From contig NC_092572.1 of NCBI RefSeq assembly GCF_037975245.1, forward strand, positions 28,567,989 to 28,631,988: a stretch of 64,000 bases of DNA, given 5' to 3'. Origin of the DNA: Apostichopus japonicus (lineage: Eukaryota > Echinodermata > Holothuroidea > Aspidochirotida > Stichopodidae). Both the position numbers and the translations under genes were made by a program. The notes under the pieces are model-generated. The model worked only from the letters and a program-made list of their open reading frames with translations, did no database searches and was not told where the DNA came from. Within the stretch, counting starts at the first letter, position 1, and every line of letters starts with the position of its first letter. This document shows positions 34,455 to 46,694 of the stretch, piece after piece.

Positions 34455-34850
34455 TGTAAAACAAGGTTTCCACAATTTGACCCATGGTGACTCCAAGTAA
34501 CCTTTGACCTCCAGTAAAACAATATGCTTCTTGTACTTAACGTATCACAACTACATACTAAATGTGAGATTAGTCCGAGCTTCCCATCTTAAGATATAGT
34601 GTTTACAAAGTTTTTCACAATTTGACCCCTAGTGACCCCAAGTGACCTTAACCTCCATCAAAAGCAATGGGGATCTTACTCAACATGTCACAACTACATA
34701 CTTTACATGAGATTGGTCCAAGCTTCCCTTCTTGATATATCGTGTTAACATGCAAGGCATTACAGACACACATACACACACTCATTCGCCTGCATGACTA
34801 CAAAGGTTGCGATGATCATCGAAACCAAAAAGGCTACAAATAGCCATTGA
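34455..34850. repeat. Dispersed repeat family with DR1-like sites, copy 4
   Basis: Two clear units about 145 bp apart: TAACCTTTGACCT at 34498-34510 and TGACCTTAACCTC at 34643-34655. The 3' end has a CA-rich stretch, then 'GATCATCGAAACCAAAA', the same terminus as copy 5 (TCTCATCGAAACCAAAAG near 47150). Confidence 0.82.
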
Positions 34851-34921
34851 TAGACTCATATGACTATCAAGTGGTAGAAGGGGAGAGGAGGGAGAAGGGA
34901 ATGGATAGGCAAATTATAGGC

Positions 34922-35018
34922 TGATGATGACGACGACGACGACGACCATGACGACGACGACGACGATCACGATCACGATGACGGTGACCTTGATGATGAT
35001 GATGATTATGATTATGAT
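34922..35018 (+). repeat. (GAC)n / (GAT)n imperfect trinucleotide repeat
   Basis: Runs of GACGAC and GATCAC followed by GATGATGAT and GATTAT variants. The repeat is in frame with itself but not part of a supported exon. Confidence 0.95.
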
Positions 35019-35364
35019 ATATACATCCATCTGACGGATTGTCAGCTATCCTGTGATGGGTAGCGTTTAGCTAGTGAGAACTTCTATCTATACTTAGAGA
35101 CCACATTACTTTTTGTGATTTAGTGTGGGGCTTTTAATGGGCGTATGCTGCCTTCTATATACTTCTAGGGTGGTTCAATAAGGTTGCTCATCTTAAACGC
35201 ACTAAGAAGAAAAACGGTTACTCCCCTTTGAATCTTCTTACCCACGGTGTCTGGTTACAACTCGCAAGCAAATGCTGTTCTGTTTTAGATTATGGTTTTG
35301 ATTTGGTAAATAGATATTTCGCCCTCTATTTAATCACTTTGGCTCTTTGAGTTTTCGTGTCCGC

Positions 35365-35562
35365 ACATCGGATATAACAGTGCTAGTATGTATTTTTCCT
35401 TGAAGGGTGGGGGCGGGGCGTTGATGGAGTAATGTGTATACGCAAATAAGGTAATACAATAAGAAAGGGTACTAAATATCAGTCCAATCGAATTTCTGCA
35501 AAGTGCCCTTCGACGTCGGTGCCCCCCCCCCCCCCAGATTAAAAGTGCTTCCGCCGCCCTTG
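35365..35562 (-). mobile_element. Terminal fragment of the 419-1057 hAT-type element
   Basis: Read on the minus strand from 35562 it starts CAAGGGCGGCGGAAGC and follows the first part of the 419-1057 element (ACTTTTAATCTGGGG, CACCGAC.TC.AAGGGCACTT, ATACTAGCACTG). The poly-G tract is longer here. The other end was not found, so it is truncated or a solo end. Confidence 0.87.
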
Positions 35563-35987
35563 ACCGTACCCATATGTCTTCAAGAGACAGTGTATCCGCG
35601 AAGGCGAACCCCGTATTAGGTAAAACACGAAGTCTGGTGGAACAGATCTGACGGGAAGGTCGCCTTACGTCCTGGGGTCAGAACCTTAGGGATAGATAAT
35701 AATATATTCATGACTTTCGTCATATAATATTTGAGGAAACATGATGACCTCCAAAAAAAAAAGGGGTGGATTATAGTTAAACCATTGCGCAAAGTAGTAT
35801 AACCATTGTGCAAACTGTTGCGCAGAAATTGCGCATAAGTGGATGTATTAGGTTTACGCATAATAGTTTGCCTTAGTAACGAGACTCATACAGCTGTATG
35901 TGAACGACTGTGAATGCTACACTGTCGCGTGGACAGAATTTGATTGCATCATCTGGGAAATTCATGTCACGTTGTGGCAGGTGCAAA

Positions 35988-37949
35988 CAGTGGCGGAGAT
36001 TTCTTGTCAGAAGTGGGGGGGGGGGGGGGGTTGCAGGCCATTGATGAAATAAAAAGTCATAACTGCTGGCTCACTATCTAAGTGGAGCGCCACCATAAGT
36101 TGGCGCGAAGTGCACAAGAAATTTTTGGCAAATATTGCCTCCCAGATTGCAGTAAATCGCACTGCCCAGGCCTTGAAAAGCTGCATTTAACCAGTGGCGT
36201 ATGCAGAATTTTCTAACCCGGGGGGAGGGCGCGTATTACTATCTAAGCGGAGCGCCACCATTGGTTGGCCCGCAGCGTGCAAGCAAATTTCTGGTTTTGG
36301 TACCCCCAGATCACCGGAAATGGCACTTCTCGGGCTTGAAACTGACCAACCATATGTACACTTTTGCCTGAGAACCAAGTTTTTTCCAAATACTTTTTTT
36401 CTCATCTATAACCTTTTTGAAGATTGTCACCAGACACACATCATGTTCGACTTCATCACATATCCTGTGGATCATTGCTTTTGTAGGTGATTCTTCATCG
36501 CGGCCCAATATCCGTCAGCCCCACTGTTCAGAATTTGAAAATTCACAATTCTCGTGAATAAATTCACTTCAAAACATACACATAATGTTGCACAAAATAT
36601 CATCTATGGACAACCGATATAGAAAAACCTACTTCAAACCCTAACAGACGGGTCAAAATTGCACGGGTATGATGAAGTATAATGAAGAATGTTGGTTAGG
36701 GAATTTTCGAAAATTCAGACGGCTACTAAAAAATTTAGTTGAAGGAAATAAAAATATACCAGATATTTCCGAAACCAAACACTACACACATCAACAGTTT
36801 TGAGCATTGGCGCAGATCAGTCTTGGATAATGGTGGGGACGCGTGTCTGTTCTATGACACTATCTCAGCGGAGCGCGACCATGGGTTCGCGCCTAGCGTA
36901 CGATTTTTTGGGGGCAAATATACCTCCAGATCGCCGGAAATAACACTTCCCAGGCCTAATGATGCTCCTAAACCTCCTTAAGTTTTAGATCTCATGGCTT
37001 AGAAATTTAGTTTGGATAAATACATGGGCATCTGCAGAAAGAAAATCAGGGGACAAATAACCCAAGTAGACTTTTGTATATACGATGGGTCTGGGGTCCT
37101 CTCCCAGAAAACAAATATAGACTGCCGCAAATGCGATTTCCGTCCTATATTTAACAACTGTGGATAAAATACAATAAAATGAGAACGGCTGCATGTCATT
37201 TGCACAATGCTGGATCAAACTGCGCCAAAGTTCAATACAGGGGAACTTGAAATGCAGCTATTGGTCAAGACAAATTGGTGGGGACACGGTATATCATGTC
37301 CCCACTACTGAAAAAGTTGGTGGGGACGCGTCCCGCTGTCCTCACCAGGATCTGCGCCCATGGTTTGGAGGCTGCTTATCATGGAACGCCATTTTCATGC
37401 TCACTGATATGATGTGATATCTGCTGTTTGCTTTACAAATTCGAATAATTTTGTCACTGTTCCTCTTTCTCTTCCCGTTTTCTTGCAGTATTTTCTACTC
37501 CATCCTTTTCTCCTTTTCTCTCTTTCTTCTTTTTCTTTTCCTTCCTTCACCTCGTTGAAGTTGGCAAGTGTATACAGTTCCAAAGCAAGTTCAACAGCAA
37601 CACAACGTTATTTTGTGTATGTCTGTTGTGGGGTGAAGTTAGCGCTATGAGCTACAAGTTCCGATGCGCAAGGTGGGGGAAAGGGGCTAGAAATAATGTG
37701 TGGGTCAATTCTAACTCGGTTTCGGTCGTTAATTGTTGATGTAGCCTACCAGGTAAAATGTTGAAATGACTTTAACAATTTCAAATTTAATAATTTGATT
37801 TATTATGCCATTTGGAGCACATAACATAGGCTATAACAGAACATAACTGGCAAAAACTAGGGAGGGGGGTGGTTGATTGTGTGGGCCAACCCCCCTCTTC
37901 AAAAAGTGGGAGTTAAAACCCCCCAACCCCCCCTGTTTCTCCGCCACTG
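35988..37949. mobile_element. hAT-type composite element, 1962 bp, with 8-bp target duplication
   Basis: The ends are CAGTGGCGGAGA and TCTCCGCCACTG (12-bp inverted repeat), flanked on both sides by GGTGCAAA (35980-35987 and 37950-37957). Inside are G-rich/C-rich subterminal tracts and three copies of the GCGGAGCGCCACCAT hairpin module (36073, 36238, 36859). There is another end-like sequence CAGTGGCGTATGCAG at 36193 and a complete nested element at 36805-37362. No transposase ORF; presumably mobilised in trans. Confidence 0.9.
36805..37362. mobile_element. Nested hAT-type element, 558 bp
   Basis: Ends CATTGGCGCAGATC and GATCTGCGCCCATG (one mismatch in 14). Flanks are GTTTTGAG (36797-36804) and GTTTGGAG (37363-37370), a 7/8 target duplication. 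TGGTGGGGACGCG occurs near both ends. It sits inside the 35988-37949 element and is therefore younger. Confidence 0.8.
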
Positions 37950-38282
37950 GGTGCAAAGTATTCAAGCCAAAATACTAGAACGAGGGAATGACGGAGCTCA
38001 TATTGCTATACAACATAATTAAAGTTTACAAGCAGTATGTATACACTATTGAATGATGTCTATTGATGGTTGGCCAAGAAATCAAAATGTCGCCAGAGAT
38101 ACTGCGAAGAACGATGACGGAATACCACTTCAGCTTCAAAAACGTCGGCCCCGCGATTGCGCATTTCATCGGTGCTGCGTCTCTACAACGGTTAGGAATT
38201 AATATTGGCTGGGTTCGAATTGATATGAAAATCTGCTTGCTCAGTTGTTAAAACAGCAAGTGAATGGTTGCTTAACGTCTTT

Positions 38283-38335
38283 ATCTTTTCTCCCCCTCCA
38301 CCCCACCCCACCCTCCCACCCCACCCCCCCCCCCC
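38283..38335 (-). other. Strong potential G-quadruplex tract on the minus strand
   Basis: The plus strand is C-rich with at least six runs of three or more C separated by A or T, ending in a 13-C run. The minus strand therefore has many closely spaced G-runs. Confidence 0.8.
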
Positions 38336-39981
38336 ACACATTGTCGTCATCCCTTTTTCCTTTTATCGCACTAATGCTGTAATTGACGAATGTGAATAAT
38401 AGGATTCGACTGTTGTGTTGCGTATGAAAAAGCCATAGCGCCACTACTTAGAAAGTTCAGGCGCCAGAGATTGCGGTTTCGGTGTACGACTCTTGTTAGA
38501 GACACAATGTACCAACGTGGGGTGATTGGTCTGCACACAGGAGGGAGGTAAAAGGCATAACATTCCAGAGACACTTTTCCAAGATATGAAATTGTTTGCA
38601 TAGTTGGCAAGGAGCGATGTAACATTATTTTTCATCCTAAAAATAGCAATAAGAAAAATGTGGCGTTACCCGAGATATATTTGAAGTTTTGATTATTCTC
38701 CTAACATACTCCCACGCATACATATTTGCTATAGTGAGTAGGCTATACTCAGACTCCGATTCGTGTATTTTGGAAGTGTAGTATACAGATACTATTACTT
38801 AAATCCTTGTATTCGTACTCATACACGGGGTGAATCCTCGTACCTATGTTGTATATACTCGAAATACATGACTGCTTTCATGCACGTATAGGCCTATGCT
38901 TACTTCCATGTGACGGCGAAATGAATACACATATTAAGAAATCGATGACCAATGACAACAATACAGAACCGAAAGAGACATATGTATATATACATATATA
39001 GGCTACTTTTTATAATCGTGACATTTTGATTTGCACAAATCGTATCGCCAAAATTGTGATTGAACTTGCAGCTAGTTGTTTGGTTTTCACACCGTTATTT
39101 CAAAAATGCTTCATGCTACCTTTTGATTAGTGTACATTCGCTTTTCCGCCAATCGCCAGTTGGGGGTGGGGGGGGGGAGGGGGTGGAGATGCAGAAACCC
39201 TCTTTTCTAAGGTCATATCAAGTCAAGGGTGTCGCGGACTTGTTCGGGCCCTTTTGGAAAAATTATGTTACTTTGTTAAGTCTTCTTTTTTCCTTAGTTA
39301 TATGTCGCCTAGACTATGCATTATCATTTATCATTCTTTATCCCGTGTTAGCCTGGGACCCTGAGTGACTCTGGAGGGAGGGGTCGTACCCCCACCCCAA
39401 CCCCGACCAAGCACCCCTCTCGTGAGACATTTCCAGTCTTTTGTATCGCAACATGATGATAAAGTGTAGAAGTTTCGTATCACTCTTTTCTATATATGGC
39501 CATTCATAACGAAGCCTTACCTGTATTCGTATACATAAATGCATGATCATGGTTCTGTCACCGTTAAGGTTACCATTTGCACCAGAATTGCATGACTCAA
39601 TATTGACCCGAACATGCAGTGAGGTGCAGTGACGAGCACCATGCCATAATTGCACAGAAGACAGTTACAGGGGCATCATGAACTTGAATGTGTGACATTG
39701 GAGACAATATGATGCAGTGTACTTTGGTCACCATCGTAATCAGCGCTCCAGGTACCTGGTATTCCATTATGGGGCATTACATTAATGATTGACTTTGATG
39801 ACCATGCCATGTAGCGTACAATGCCGGTACATGGTAAGCAGTACAGCATGGAAACATGGTACTCGGTTCACCATTGCATACAATTCGTAGACTTTGATGA
39901 CCATGGCATATACATAATGTAGCACTAGTAGCGTATCTTGTGACCATTTTGGCGATGAATGCATGGTACGCAATGCACGTG

Positions 39982-40425
39982 TATGACAAGCCATGTGGGA
40001 CAAACACCGCATAATATATCCGCGTATTAATTCGAATATATACGCGTATTAATTCGAATATACATGTGTTGTACATGTGTAAAGTTTCGCTTTCTGAAGC
40101 GATCTCGCGAGCCCGCCAAAACATTTATCCTTGGTAAATGTACACAGCAAGAGCGGAAATGTTTTTTAAGTGTATATTCTAATTAATCCGTGCATATATT
40201 GGATTTATTCCCATATGTATTTTATTTAATACGTGTATATATTCGAATTAATACGTGTATATCTTCGAATTAATACGTGTATATATTCGAATTAATACGC
40301 GGATATATTTAAGCCATATGATTGGCTAATAATATATACGCGTATATATTCCAATTAATACGCGTATAAATTCCAATTAATACGCGGATATATTATGCAG
40401 TGTTTGTCCCACATGGCTTGCCATA
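39982..40425. mobile_element. Foldback MITE with TGTGGGACAAA-type inverted repeats, copy 2
   Basis: TA-TGACAAGCCATGTGGGACAAACACCGCATAATA at the left pairs with TATTATGCAGTGTTTGTCCCACATGGCTTGCCA-TA at the right, an inverted repeat of more than 50 bp including the 'CGCGTATTAATT' words. A less repetitive centre (40085-40170) holds CGATCTCGCGAGCCCGCC. The flanks GCACGTG and CACGTGC are themselves an inverted pair (see findings). Confidence 0.9.
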
Positions 40426-40690
40426 CACGTGCCCATGATGATGGTTTACCATCCATGCATGGTATAGGCTACTTATAGTGCACAAGCGGGCAACCAGCGG
40501 TGTCCATTAGTGGCCAGTTACATGCTGTGTAAATGCAATATGCATGCATGTCATATGGTTCACTACTATAGTTTAGACTTGCTCAAGTCTCATCGTTAGA
40601 ACTATAGTAACTTCCGAATGGAATAAGAGTTTTCTTTATGTATGCTGGTTTGTGGAGTTTGTCATCACGAGCGTGGTTATATGATGGTAG

Positions 40691-40993
40691 TATGTATGTA
40701 TGTATGTATGCGTGTATGTATGTATGTATGTATGTATGTATGTATGTATGTATGTATGTATGTATGTATGTATGTATGTATGTATGTATGTATGTATGTA
40801 TGTATGTATGTATGTATGTATGTATGTATGTGTGTATGTATGTATGTATGTATGTATGTATGTATGTATGTATGTATGTATGTATGTATGTATGTATGTA
40901 TGTATGTATGTATGTATGTATGTATGTATGTATGTATGTATGTATGTATGTATGTATGTATGTATGTATGTATGTATGTATGTATGTATGTAT
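40691..40993 (+). repeat. (TATG)n microsatellite, about 75 units
   Basis: About 300 bp of nearly perfect tetranucleotide with two variant units (CGTG near 40711, TGTG near 40831). All long open frames here are artefacts of the repeat. It adjoins the 3' end of a SINE. Confidence 0.99.
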
Positions 40994-41206
40994 TTTAGAT
41001 CATCCTGCAAGCAGGAACTCGCGAAGAAGCCATCGCAAGCTGACCGAAGTCAGTCTATTACATTCATATTTAACGTCCATGATTATGAATTGTCAATTGT
41101 CAACAACTCTGTAACTAGACGACATACATTAATCTTGGGGTGACTCGAACCGGGACCTTATGATTGGAAGGCACCGGCGTTAAACAATGAGCTAACACTC
41201 CTCGGA
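40994..41206 (-). mobile_element. tRNA-derived SINE, tail continuous with the (TATG)n repeat
   Basis: On the minus strand from 41206: an A-box-like TTAGCTCATTGTTTAA (41196-41181), then the B box GGTTCGAGTCA (41151-41141). An unrelated body of about 130 bp follows, with CTTCGGTCAGCTTGCGATGG and CGCGAGTTCCTGCTTGCAGG. It then passes straight into (ATAC)n. The acceptor stem does not form and there is no CCA-end structure, so it is not a tRNA gene. Confidence 0.85.
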
Positions 41207-41576
41207 TGTTGGGTTTGGGTAGTGGGGGTTTGGTTCCTATTTTAAGCTTGCTATTGTTCTGCGTCTTTATAACCCCGGACCATTCAGATTATAGGTATAT
41301 ATGCCATTCTTGTCCTTTTGGTCGCAGTTTCCACGCCTCTCATGCAACAGGTCGACACATTTTTTATTGTTAAACAGCGGATGTTGGCCATAGCAGGACA
41401 CAACATTGATCTTGCTGGAGGGGAGATATTTTGGGGTGGGCGGGGTGGGGTTGGAAAAAAAATCGGAGCAATTTAAAAAAAAAAATTGTACCAAGAAAAA
41501 CTAGTTTTGTGACCCCAATCTTTTGAGATCAATTTCTTTTTTTTTTTTGGGAGGGGGGGGACTTACATTTTTGGAC

Positions 41577-41652
41577 CCAATTTTTTTCGGACCCAATTTT
41601 TGGTCAACAAATTTTTCTTTTCGGAAAACAATTTTGGTCCGAAAAAAATTGG
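41577..41652. repeat. 17-bp perfect inverted repeat in an AATTTT-rich block
   Basis: CCAATTTTTTTCGGACC (41577-41593) and its exact inverse (41636-41652), spacer 42 bp. The neighbourhood 41521-41715 repeats GGACCCAATTTTT, TTGGTC and GAAAAAATTGG words in both orientations. This looks like a foldback remnant. Confidence 0.88.
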
Positions 41653-42199
41653 TAAGAAGAAATTTTGGTCAGAAAAAATTGGGCCCGAAAATATGTTGGT
41701 AAAATTTTTTATTGAGTCCATAAATTATTTCGTATTGTCGGAACATAGAGATGTCGGAACATAGAGATGTAACCCCTCACTATAACCGGACTGGCAGCCG
41801 CCGTCCTGGTATAGCATCTCAGGGTACGCAGATTGCATCATCGCTACAGAAAAATCATAATCCTTTGTTCTAGAACTCTTGAAGGCTCCGATTTCCCAGG
41901 GAAGCAGATATACCTGTCCAGACGAGTGCATGCATACATGCAGACAGCCGTCTTTTTCCACTTAGTAAATCATACGTGAATGGTGTAAGTTTGTTTGCCA
42001 ACAAACCAGATTCCTCGTCCTATTTTCCGCAGACCAGAATGACTATTGGCAGACGTGGAATGTGCCCTTCTAACCCCGGAGACGTCGTACAACAAATATC
42101 CCAGTTTCTATTGCAATTTAATATTTTGTTGGTATACGTTGTTAATCGTATCTGCATATTTTTGGTATTGCGTGTTTGCATGTGTCATTACAAATCGGA

Positions 42200-45100
42200 T
42201 ACGGCGACCTCCTGTCGTCAATTTCAGGGTACCGTCTGACGATTATACAGAACTTGATCCCCTAGCGAAGTTGGCTCAGTGTCTATTGAGCAAAACGTTG
42301 CAATTTCTTATTTGCCGCTGGCAATTATCAGACTGAATGGCACACTTCTTATTAACAAATAGCCCAGACAGGCACCATGGGTGTCTCCGTTTAGATTTTG
42401 GGGACCTATATGAGTACCGAGTCGCTGGAATGATGTGATTTAGAACAAGGGACATACCCGTTCTATCCCTATATATGTATATCTTACTCCGTCATTTTGA
42501 TAGAAAGTCGCATAAACGTAACTTCCAATTCAAGGACTTCGTGTCGGACCACACAAGTCGGTACAAGATACAAACAGGTAGTTTTCGTGCATATTTTACT
42601 CAGTTCTCTCTCTTAATACTAATATATAAACTCAGGACAGTAGCTTTACTAGCCTACGTTTAAAAGTGGTTCCGAATATTTTCGAAACAACTCTCAAATC
42701 CTCTTAGCTATGTGCCGAGTTAGAGACAGCAGAGAACCTGTCTGAACAAAGAAGTTTTCTTTTTCGATTGGCTCTCATACAGAACAGAAAGATATTACAC
42801 AGGAGCAAAATTCTTGCCATACCAACATTTTCCGAGGGCAACCGTTTGTACACATAGTAGTCAACCCTGGAAACACCTCACCGCTCCTTACAATGGATGA
42901 CGTTGGCATACTAAATCTAATGAATATCCAACAAAGTTGCCAATTTAATAAATGCTCAGGACAAACCACTTTTTTACATCAGAAATTTTAACTAAGTAAA
43001 GTTTAACAATACAATATAATTAGTATAAATTTAAATATAGAGGAACAGGGAATTTTGTTACTTAAAGGAGGACTTTTAGGGTAGAGTAACAATTAAAGTA
43101 TTAGTAAATCAGCAACGATTAGATTTACGTCCTAACTACGTCATGCTTGCTATCGGCCTGTCAACTGAATTCGTGCCTGTTGCAAAGTTACGCGGCGTAT
43201 TTGCATTGACGATGCCGATGTTTTGCGGATTTCAATAGCAAAGGGAGCGAGAATGCATCATTGAGCCTTGTTAGTTTGTGTTATTGTCAGGTATGCACCT
43301 AGTCACGTTATTTTGGAAAGAAAGAACTCTTCATTCAGGTGAAATACAGTTACTTAGTTGTTTTTGGTTCGCGAATCATGATCGTTGCAGCTTTGAGTGC
43401 AGTGCGTCACTTAGATAGTAATGTAATAATACCGTTGTACGTAATACCATGCGGAATACGTACACACACACACACTGACAGTGACTCATTCATTACTCGT
43501 TTGTATCTGCTACTACGAGTAAGGTCGTAACTCACAAACTAACAATCCTTTATCGAAATTAAACTGCGTCTCACTGATATTGTACCCTTGTTGGCTTAAC
43601 GTTGTTTCTTTACTCGTCATTGATACTCAGGAGGGTTTCCACATCACTGCACGAGTTGATAAGACAGTTTTTCGAGTGTTGGATACCATTCGGCAGTTTT
43701 GCAACAGAGAAACAATTCGGAAATAAGGCGGAAGTATTGTGTTCAACCTCGGTTTCAGGTAGGATATTGGCATACGTGTGTGTTATCTATACATTTCTTA
43801 AGAAGTCTTTTGAGTAGTTTGTGATCTTAGTTCACCTACATATATTTAGCAGTTGAAAGTACTTAGTTCTCATTCCAATTATATTTGTCAATTATAAAAC
43901 GTCAGATTTGGTGCTTGATTGCTCGTAGTCTAGGCTTATGTTTCACCTACCTTTTGACAGACCGAGTTGGCAAAACAATTATCTCCATGCAGCATAGCCA
44001 ACTGTGTCATTTAACCCAGTTTGACCTGCTTAGTTGTTCGCAACAGTGTTAGTTCATCTTGTATTATGAGACTTGTCAAATGTTTTTTGAATCTCTTTGA
44101 GTTACCTTAGTTACAATGTACAGTACATACACTGTTAGTGTTACAGTATGCCTCTACATGTGCAGGCAATTAGAATCTAGTTAATCGTGACCTCTTAAAA
44201 TAAGCTACTCATTGAGAATTGCACACAAAATAAGCCTGTAAATATTCATTTATATCACTTTTGCTTCGAACCTGGAATACGCATAGGGCCTAGTAAGTTA
44301 ATGTTTTAGAAGTGATGCAATTATGGTAAATGTTTGAAGACTCACTTTCACAAGATGCAAGAAACTTTTTCAAGGTATTTTGGAATCATGCCTATCCGGC
44401 ATTACTGTTGGCTACATAGATATATGTTAGGAACAGAGCTAAATTTGTATCTATGTGTTTGAAATGTGCAGGGTAGATCGTAACACTGCACAATATGTAC
44501 ACCATGTACACCATGCACACTATGTACACCATGTACACCTTCTGTTCATATATATACATACGCAGTATACATGTAGCTATTGAGATCCACATCTAGAGGA
44601 GATGCATACATGCACAGATGACCCAGTTAGACTAGATTCTATAGGCATACCCTGTCAGTGGTTTCCATGATATTACATAACACTGTTGATATATATACTT
44701 CATAACTTACTCTGAACTAATTAAACCTATTGCAGCATTTTTGTGGTTCACTGATGTACGGTATGTACAGTATGTTCATTCCTGAAAGGAGAAGCAAACT
44801 ATGACTATCGTTATGATTAGACTGTGATATAGAGAAGCTTGTGATGAGTAATTTCCTTGTTTTACCAGTCCGAGAATTCCATTGCCATTTAGAAGATACT
44901 GTATGACCTTGATTTTAAATGACAAGAAAATATACTTTCAGGGCAAGTCTAAATATTACTTATCATCGTATCATAATTCATCACTGAACTGTAGTCTGCA
45001 TGTTAACATTAAAAGTTCCACATACATGTATAAACGTATGTTGTTGGTGTAGAACAATATACATTATAGTCGCTCCTGAAGGTGCTGTATTGATGCAGGA

Positions 45101-45850
45101 ATGCTGAACATGAACATTGGACATGTCCTTACCGACAACCTCAAGAGCAGTTTTAGCTGATGATCAAGGAACTTAAAATAGAATCATGATAACTTCAGTT
45201 CTTTGAACCATTGGAAAACCTTTTACAAGAACATGCAGGGCTCAAAATTATTCAGAAGTAATATTGATGTGGCCATTTGTTAAAGGGAGTGAGTCTAGTC
45301 TAAAATCAAATCTTGAGCTATAACAAATAGAGCTCTCTGTTAAAATTGTGGAGTTGCATGGCAGTAAGTCAGATGTTCAAACATCTCACTTTGTTATCAG
45401 TATACTAAATGTTGGTTATTAAAGGCTCAAATTTATGTTAGGTTCAGAGCGCATCCTCTCCCCCCCCCCCCCACCCCCTAGAACTGTCTTCCCAAAACGC
45501 ATAATTTGCTAAACAGACTTTTTTTTTAAATTTAAAATTGATATTTTGCTGACATACAATAGACGTTCACTACTTAAGGGGGCAAACAGCTTTAAATAGT
45601 TGCACTGTGATAGTTTCTTTGTCCACAGTTTGTATTGTCAGAGATGTTAATTTGAAAGTCTCTTGCTTGAATGGATCGTAATGGGTGCTTAATCCAGCGG
45701 TATTTTTCCCACGCACCTGTATGATGATGTATGGGTTACCATTGATGCCCAGTCTGTTGCGTGGGCTGGTGAAAGATTGTATGATGTGTTTATGGTTAAG
45801 ATATTCCAATTTTTTACCAAATTTTAATAGCAGCAGGTTCTACAGTATTG
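42200..45850. other. No gene recognised
   Basis: I see no supported exon. The stretch 43140-43800 is slightly richer in CpG and contains TCAG|GTATGC (about 43291) and TTTCAG|GTAGGA (about 43759) donor-like sites. This could fit untranslated first exons of a plus-strand gene, but nothing coding links them. A poly-C run is at about 45463-45472. Confidence 0.3.
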
Positions 45851-45898
45851 TGAGGGGAGGGGGGGGGGGGGAGTTTATCACCAGCCAAGAATCCTTTC

Positions 45899-46162
45899 CA
45901 TTTGAAGCAATTGGCTTAGCAATTGGAAGGTTCTGGGTTCGATTCCCGGCCGGGTCATAGTAAGGTGGGTTTTCATCCAAGAGCAATCTACGGTTTTCCC
46001 ATTTGATATGACTCTCTAAGTTGAAAAGATTCCAAATTTGAGTTAAAATGGTGAATTGGACGCCACCCGATGTGTCAGTTGTAATCCATAAGCCCTTGCG
46101 GGTTTCTCCCACATCTGTGATCGATTAAGCATCGTACACATGACTGCTGATTATTATTATTA
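45899..46162 (+). mobile_element. tRNA-derived SINE with (ATT)n tail
   Basis: A-box-like TTGGCTTAGCAATTGG (45911-45926) and a perfect B box GGTTCGATTCC (45936-45946) make the head. A body of about 190 bp follows, shared with 15014-15193, ending in GATTATTATTATTAG. The poly-G tract at about 45857-45871 is just outside. It is not a tRNA gene: the A-B spacing is short and no 3' acceptor stem follows. Confidence 0.88.
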
Positions 46163-46694
46163 GAAGTATAAATATTATAAATATTAAAAATTGTGTCTAA
46201 TTTGGCATACACACTTCAAATACTTTGTCTGTCCTTCCAGAACAGACTGAGTTAATTTCGTTTTCTTTTTACTTTGTCACAACATGTACATTTATGTTTG
46301 AAAGATTACACAGTATGTATGTTAGGATACATGTAGTACATTGTTATAGCCTAGAAGGAATTGATCTAAAAACACTTTATAGGCTTGTCTATTATGTCCA
46401 GTAAGTCACTGCCTGTATAACACAGTATATAAATGTAAACCAGAATACAGAAAGTAAGGTTTTGATGACTTCATTATTTACACTAGACTTTTGCTTGTTC
46501 ACCAGAAATAGCTGTTATAATTTTAAATGTCCTGAACAAAACCACTATTTTGATGTGCAATTACAGTATGGCATGACAAACACTGTAGGTCAGTCTAGTC
46601 TACTGTATGTTGGCAATACACACACACCTCTACCAAACACACTATGTAAATACTCAATGTGATACATCCACAAACCAAGTATGAGAAGTATCCA

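Noticed and set aside
40638-41143. Several open frames of 118-158 codons (repeated Met-Tyr-Val-Cys and His-Thr-Tyr-Ile)
   Set aside because: All are translations of the (TATG)n microsatellite and the adjoining SINE, with no coding evidence.
41133-41206. tRNA gene on the minus strand
   Set aside because: A and B boxes are present, but the acceptor stem does not pair and the sequence runs into a SINE body and repeat tail.
45905-45958. tRNA gene on the plus strand
   Set aside because: Perfect B box, but no full cloverleaf. The downstream body is shared with 15014-15193, so it is a SINE head.
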